From Halostella litorea (GTDB lineage: Archaea; Halobacteriota; Halobacteria; Halobacteriales; Natronoarchaeaceae): a DNA stretch of 64,000 nt. The position numbers and the translations under genes are program-made. The first letter of the stretch is position 1. Every line of letters starts with the position of its first letter. The notes beneath the pieces were generated by a model that saw only the letters and a program-made list of their open reading frames with translations, was not told where the DNA came from and did no database searches. Positions 62,281 through 64,000 of the stretch are shown here, piece by piece. Where the stretch lies: positions 279,463 to 343,462 of the forward strand of contig NZ_SJER01000005.1 of NCBI RefSeq assembly GCF_004785955.1, read 5' to 3'.

Positions 62281-63489
62281 ATGGAGGCACGCACCCGGGG
62301 GTATCTCCGCGGCCGGTTCCGCGACCACTACCGGCGGGCGGAGATAACGCCGCCACCGGACGCCCCGGAGCGCGAGTGGGGGTTCATCCCCTGGACCGAG
62401 GGGCCGGGCACGACGATGGTCCGGCACCGCTCGCTGCTCGACATCGGCTCGCTCCCGGACTTCCTCCAGCGCAAGCGCCCGCGCCACGTCTACTTCTCGG
62501 CCGGGCGCTACGCCGACCCGAGCGCGAACTCGATGAGCGAGAAGGGCTGGCAGTCCGCGGACCTCGTCTTCGACCTCGACGCCGACCACCTGCCCAGCGT
62601 CGACCCCGCCGAGACCGCCTACCCCGAGATGCTCGCGGCCTGCAAGGCGGCGCTGTTGCGGCTGCTCGACTTCCTGGAGAACGACTTCGGTTTCGAGGAC
62701 CTGACCGTCGTCTTCTCCGGCGGGCGCGGCTACCACGTCCACGTCCGGGACCCGGGCGTCCGCGAACTGGACAGCGAGGCGCGCCGCGAGGTCGTCGACT
62801 ACGTCCGCGGGATCGACGTCGAGTTCGCGGACCTGGTCGACACGGAGGCCGTCGCCGGGATGGGCCGCGAGACGCCGGCCCAGAAGCGCACACTCGACAC
62901 GACCGGCGGCTGGAGCGCGCGCGTCCACGACCGTATCTGTACGTTCGTCGACGAGTTGCTCGCTGCAGACGAGGCCGACGCGCTGGAGCGCCTGCGGGAG
63001 TTCGACGGCATCGGGGAGGGCAAAGCGACGGCCGCGCTGACGGCCGCCCGGTCGAACGCCGAGCGGATCCGCGCGGGCAACGTCGACGTCCACCCGGCGT
63101 TCTTCCAGGTCGCCCGGATCCTCGCCGAGGACGTGCTGGCGACCGAGAGCGCGCCCATCGACGAACCCGTCACGACTGACACGAACCGCCTGATCCGCCT
63201 GCCGGGGAGCCTCCACGGCGGGAGCGGCCTGGCGGTGTGTCGCATCGACCGCGACGACCTCGCGGGGTTCGACCCGCTCGTCGACGCCGTGCCCGACACG
63301 TTCGTCGGCAACACCATCGCGGTGGAGGTGACCGACGTGACGGACCTGTCGCCGGTCGGGAACCCCGACTTCGGCGACGTGTCGATCGGCGGCGACAGCT
63401 TTACGGTTTCGGAGGGTGCACAGAGAGTACCGGAACCCGTGGGCGTCTTCCTGATGGCCCGCGGCCACGCCGAGAAAGGTGAAGAATGA
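62281..63489 (+). CDS. priS: DNA primase small (catalytic) subunit
   Basis: A 402-residue archaeal/eukaryal primase that makes RNA primers at the replication fork. The catalytic pair is Asp98 and Asp100 in VFDLDADHL; VVFSGGRGYHVHVRDPGVREL holds the nucleotide-binding Ser-Gly-Arg-His site; TDTNRLIRLPGSLHGGSGL is the conserved C-terminal piece. Length is usual for euryarchaea. It overlaps the GINS gene by ATGA, so primase and a helicase component are made from one transcript. Confidence 0.97.
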   Translation: MEARTRGYLRGRFRDHYRRAEITPPPDAPEREWGFIPWTEGPGTTMVRHRSLLDIGSLPDFLQRKRPRHVYFSAGRYADPSANSMSEKGWQSADLVFDLDADHLPSVDPAETAYPEMLAACKAALLRLLDFLENDFGFEDLTVVFSGGRGYHVHVRDPGVRELDSEARREVVDYVRGIDVEFADLVDTEAVAGMGRETPAQKRTLDTTGGWSARVHDRICTFVDELLAADEADALERLREFDGIGEGKATAALTAARSNAERIRAGNVDVHPAFFQVARILAEDVLATESAPIDEPVTTDTNRLIRLPGSLHGGSGLAVCRIDRDDLAGFDPLVDAVPDTFVGNTIAVEVTDVTDLSPVGNPDFGDVSIGGDSFTVSEGAQRVPEPVGVFLMARGHAEKGEE

Positions 63490-64000
63490 ACTTGGACGAA
63501 CTGCGGTCTGTCCAGAGCAAGGAGCGCCAGAAGGACAGCCTGCAGAACCTTCGGGACTCGTTTTACGCGGACGTGGGCCAGTACGTCGCCGACCTGAAGG
63601 CCCAGCGCGACCGCGCGGCCGAGGAGGCCGACGACCCGTTCTCCGACCCCGAAGTCGGCCGGCTCACCGACGAGATAGAGACCGCCGAGGAGGTGGTCGA
63701 GTCGGTGTACGAGCGCCGGATGGGGAAGATTGTCAAGCGCGCCAGCATCGCCGCCGCCGGGATGCGGTCCGACGAGGAAGGGCTGACGACCGAGGAGCAG
63801 GAACTGTTCTCCGACATCGTCGACCGCATCCAGTCGAACAAGGAACTGGTGCTCGACACGCTGTCGGGCGAGGAGGTCGACACGGGGGCGGACGCTCCCG
63901 ACGACGCCGACCCGACCCCGGCGGACCCGGACGGCGTCAGCGCCGCCGACGTGATGGGGGTCGGATCGGACTCCCCGGCGGCCGAGTCCCCGGCCGGCGG
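63486..64000 (+). CDS. GINS-complex subunit (Gins15/51-like), 3' end outside window
   Basis: The frame starts at ATG 63486 and is open to the end of the window, about 171 codons. It begins MNLDELRSVQSKERQKDSLQNLRDSFYADVGQYVADLKAQRD, with helices typical of the GINS A-domain (RRMGKIVKRASIAAAGMRSDEEGLTTEEQELFSDIV). The acidic linker DTGADAPDDADPTPADPDG then leads toward the B-domain, which is not in the window. GINS joins MCM and GAN/Cdc45 in the replicative helicase. The priS-GINS pairing is a known haloarchaeal arrangement. Confidence 0.88.
   Translation, partial: MNLDELRSVQSKERQKDSLQNLRDSFYADVGQYVADLKAQRDRAAEEADDPFSDPEVGRLTDEIETAEEVVESVYERRMGKIVKRASIAAAGMRSDEEGLTTEEQELFSDIVDRIQSNKELVLDTLSGEEVDTGADAPDDADPTPADPDGVSAADVMGVGSDSPAAESPAG

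Overview
The window is a high-GC stretch of chromosome from a haloarchaeon (class Halobacteria). The lineage call rests on the gene set: DNA topoisomerase VI A and B, primase small subunit PriS followed by a GINS subunit, ribosomal protein S17e, CofD for coenzyme F420, a TrmB-type regulator, a PAC2 proteasome chaperone and RtcB with archease. Almost every protein is strongly acidic, there are several Tat lipoproteins, and many genes look leaderless, with an AT-rich TATA-like box about 25-30 bases before the start codon. The species cannot be named from the sequence alone. No tRNA, rRNA, CRISPR array or transposase was seen.

Layout. 1-3.6 kb: end of a uridine phosphorylase, a type II NADH dehydrogenase-like flavoprotein, a winged-helix regulator and arginase. 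3.6-11.9 kb: a topoisomerase locus with gyrB-gyrA on the minus strand and top6B-top6A divergent from it; a possible structured RNA lies between arginase and gyrA. 12-30.7 kb: ordinary chromosomal genes (Nudix, DNA ligase, a GCS2-type ligase, cofD with a Dus-like TIM barrel, a CitG-DUF447 pair, rps17e, asd, a 2-hydroxyacid dehydrogenase, an enoyl-CoA hydratase, a flavin reductase, hisD, an IscA-type protein, dodecin, a PAP2 phosphatase). These include an iron-type binding protein behind a DtxR-like operator and a small HTH-MazF toxin-antitoxin pair. 30.8-44.7 kb: transport, membrane and stress proteins (peptide binding protein, two MscS channels, UspA, PAC2), then a TrmB regulator followed by a sugar or polyol dehydrogenase, an HtrA-like protease and a sugar isomerase.

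44.7-56.8 kb is the accessory island. It encodes an archaeal signal peptidase I in an apparent operon with a CARDB surface protein, a 25-codon ORF and a DUF5305 membrane protein. Next to these are a large multi-membrane protein, two small secreted proteins of the DUF1102 / SipW-signal type, and a membrane-tethered HTH regulator translationally coupled to one of them. A 1272-residue secreted protein with a PQQ-like propeller and PKD repeats follows. The island ends at a Gfo/Idh gene whose diverged, internally deleted 5' copy sits at 52.2 kb on the other side of the PKD gene. The secreted substrates, dedicated peptidase and coupled regulator together look like a surface-fibre or matrix system; that function is an inference.

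57-64 kb returns to core functions: a ribose-1,5-bisphosphate isomerase / eIF2B-like protein, two small coupled proteins, RtcB and archease (RNA ligation), a GNAT acetyltransferase, and PriS followed by a GINS subunit that runs off the window.
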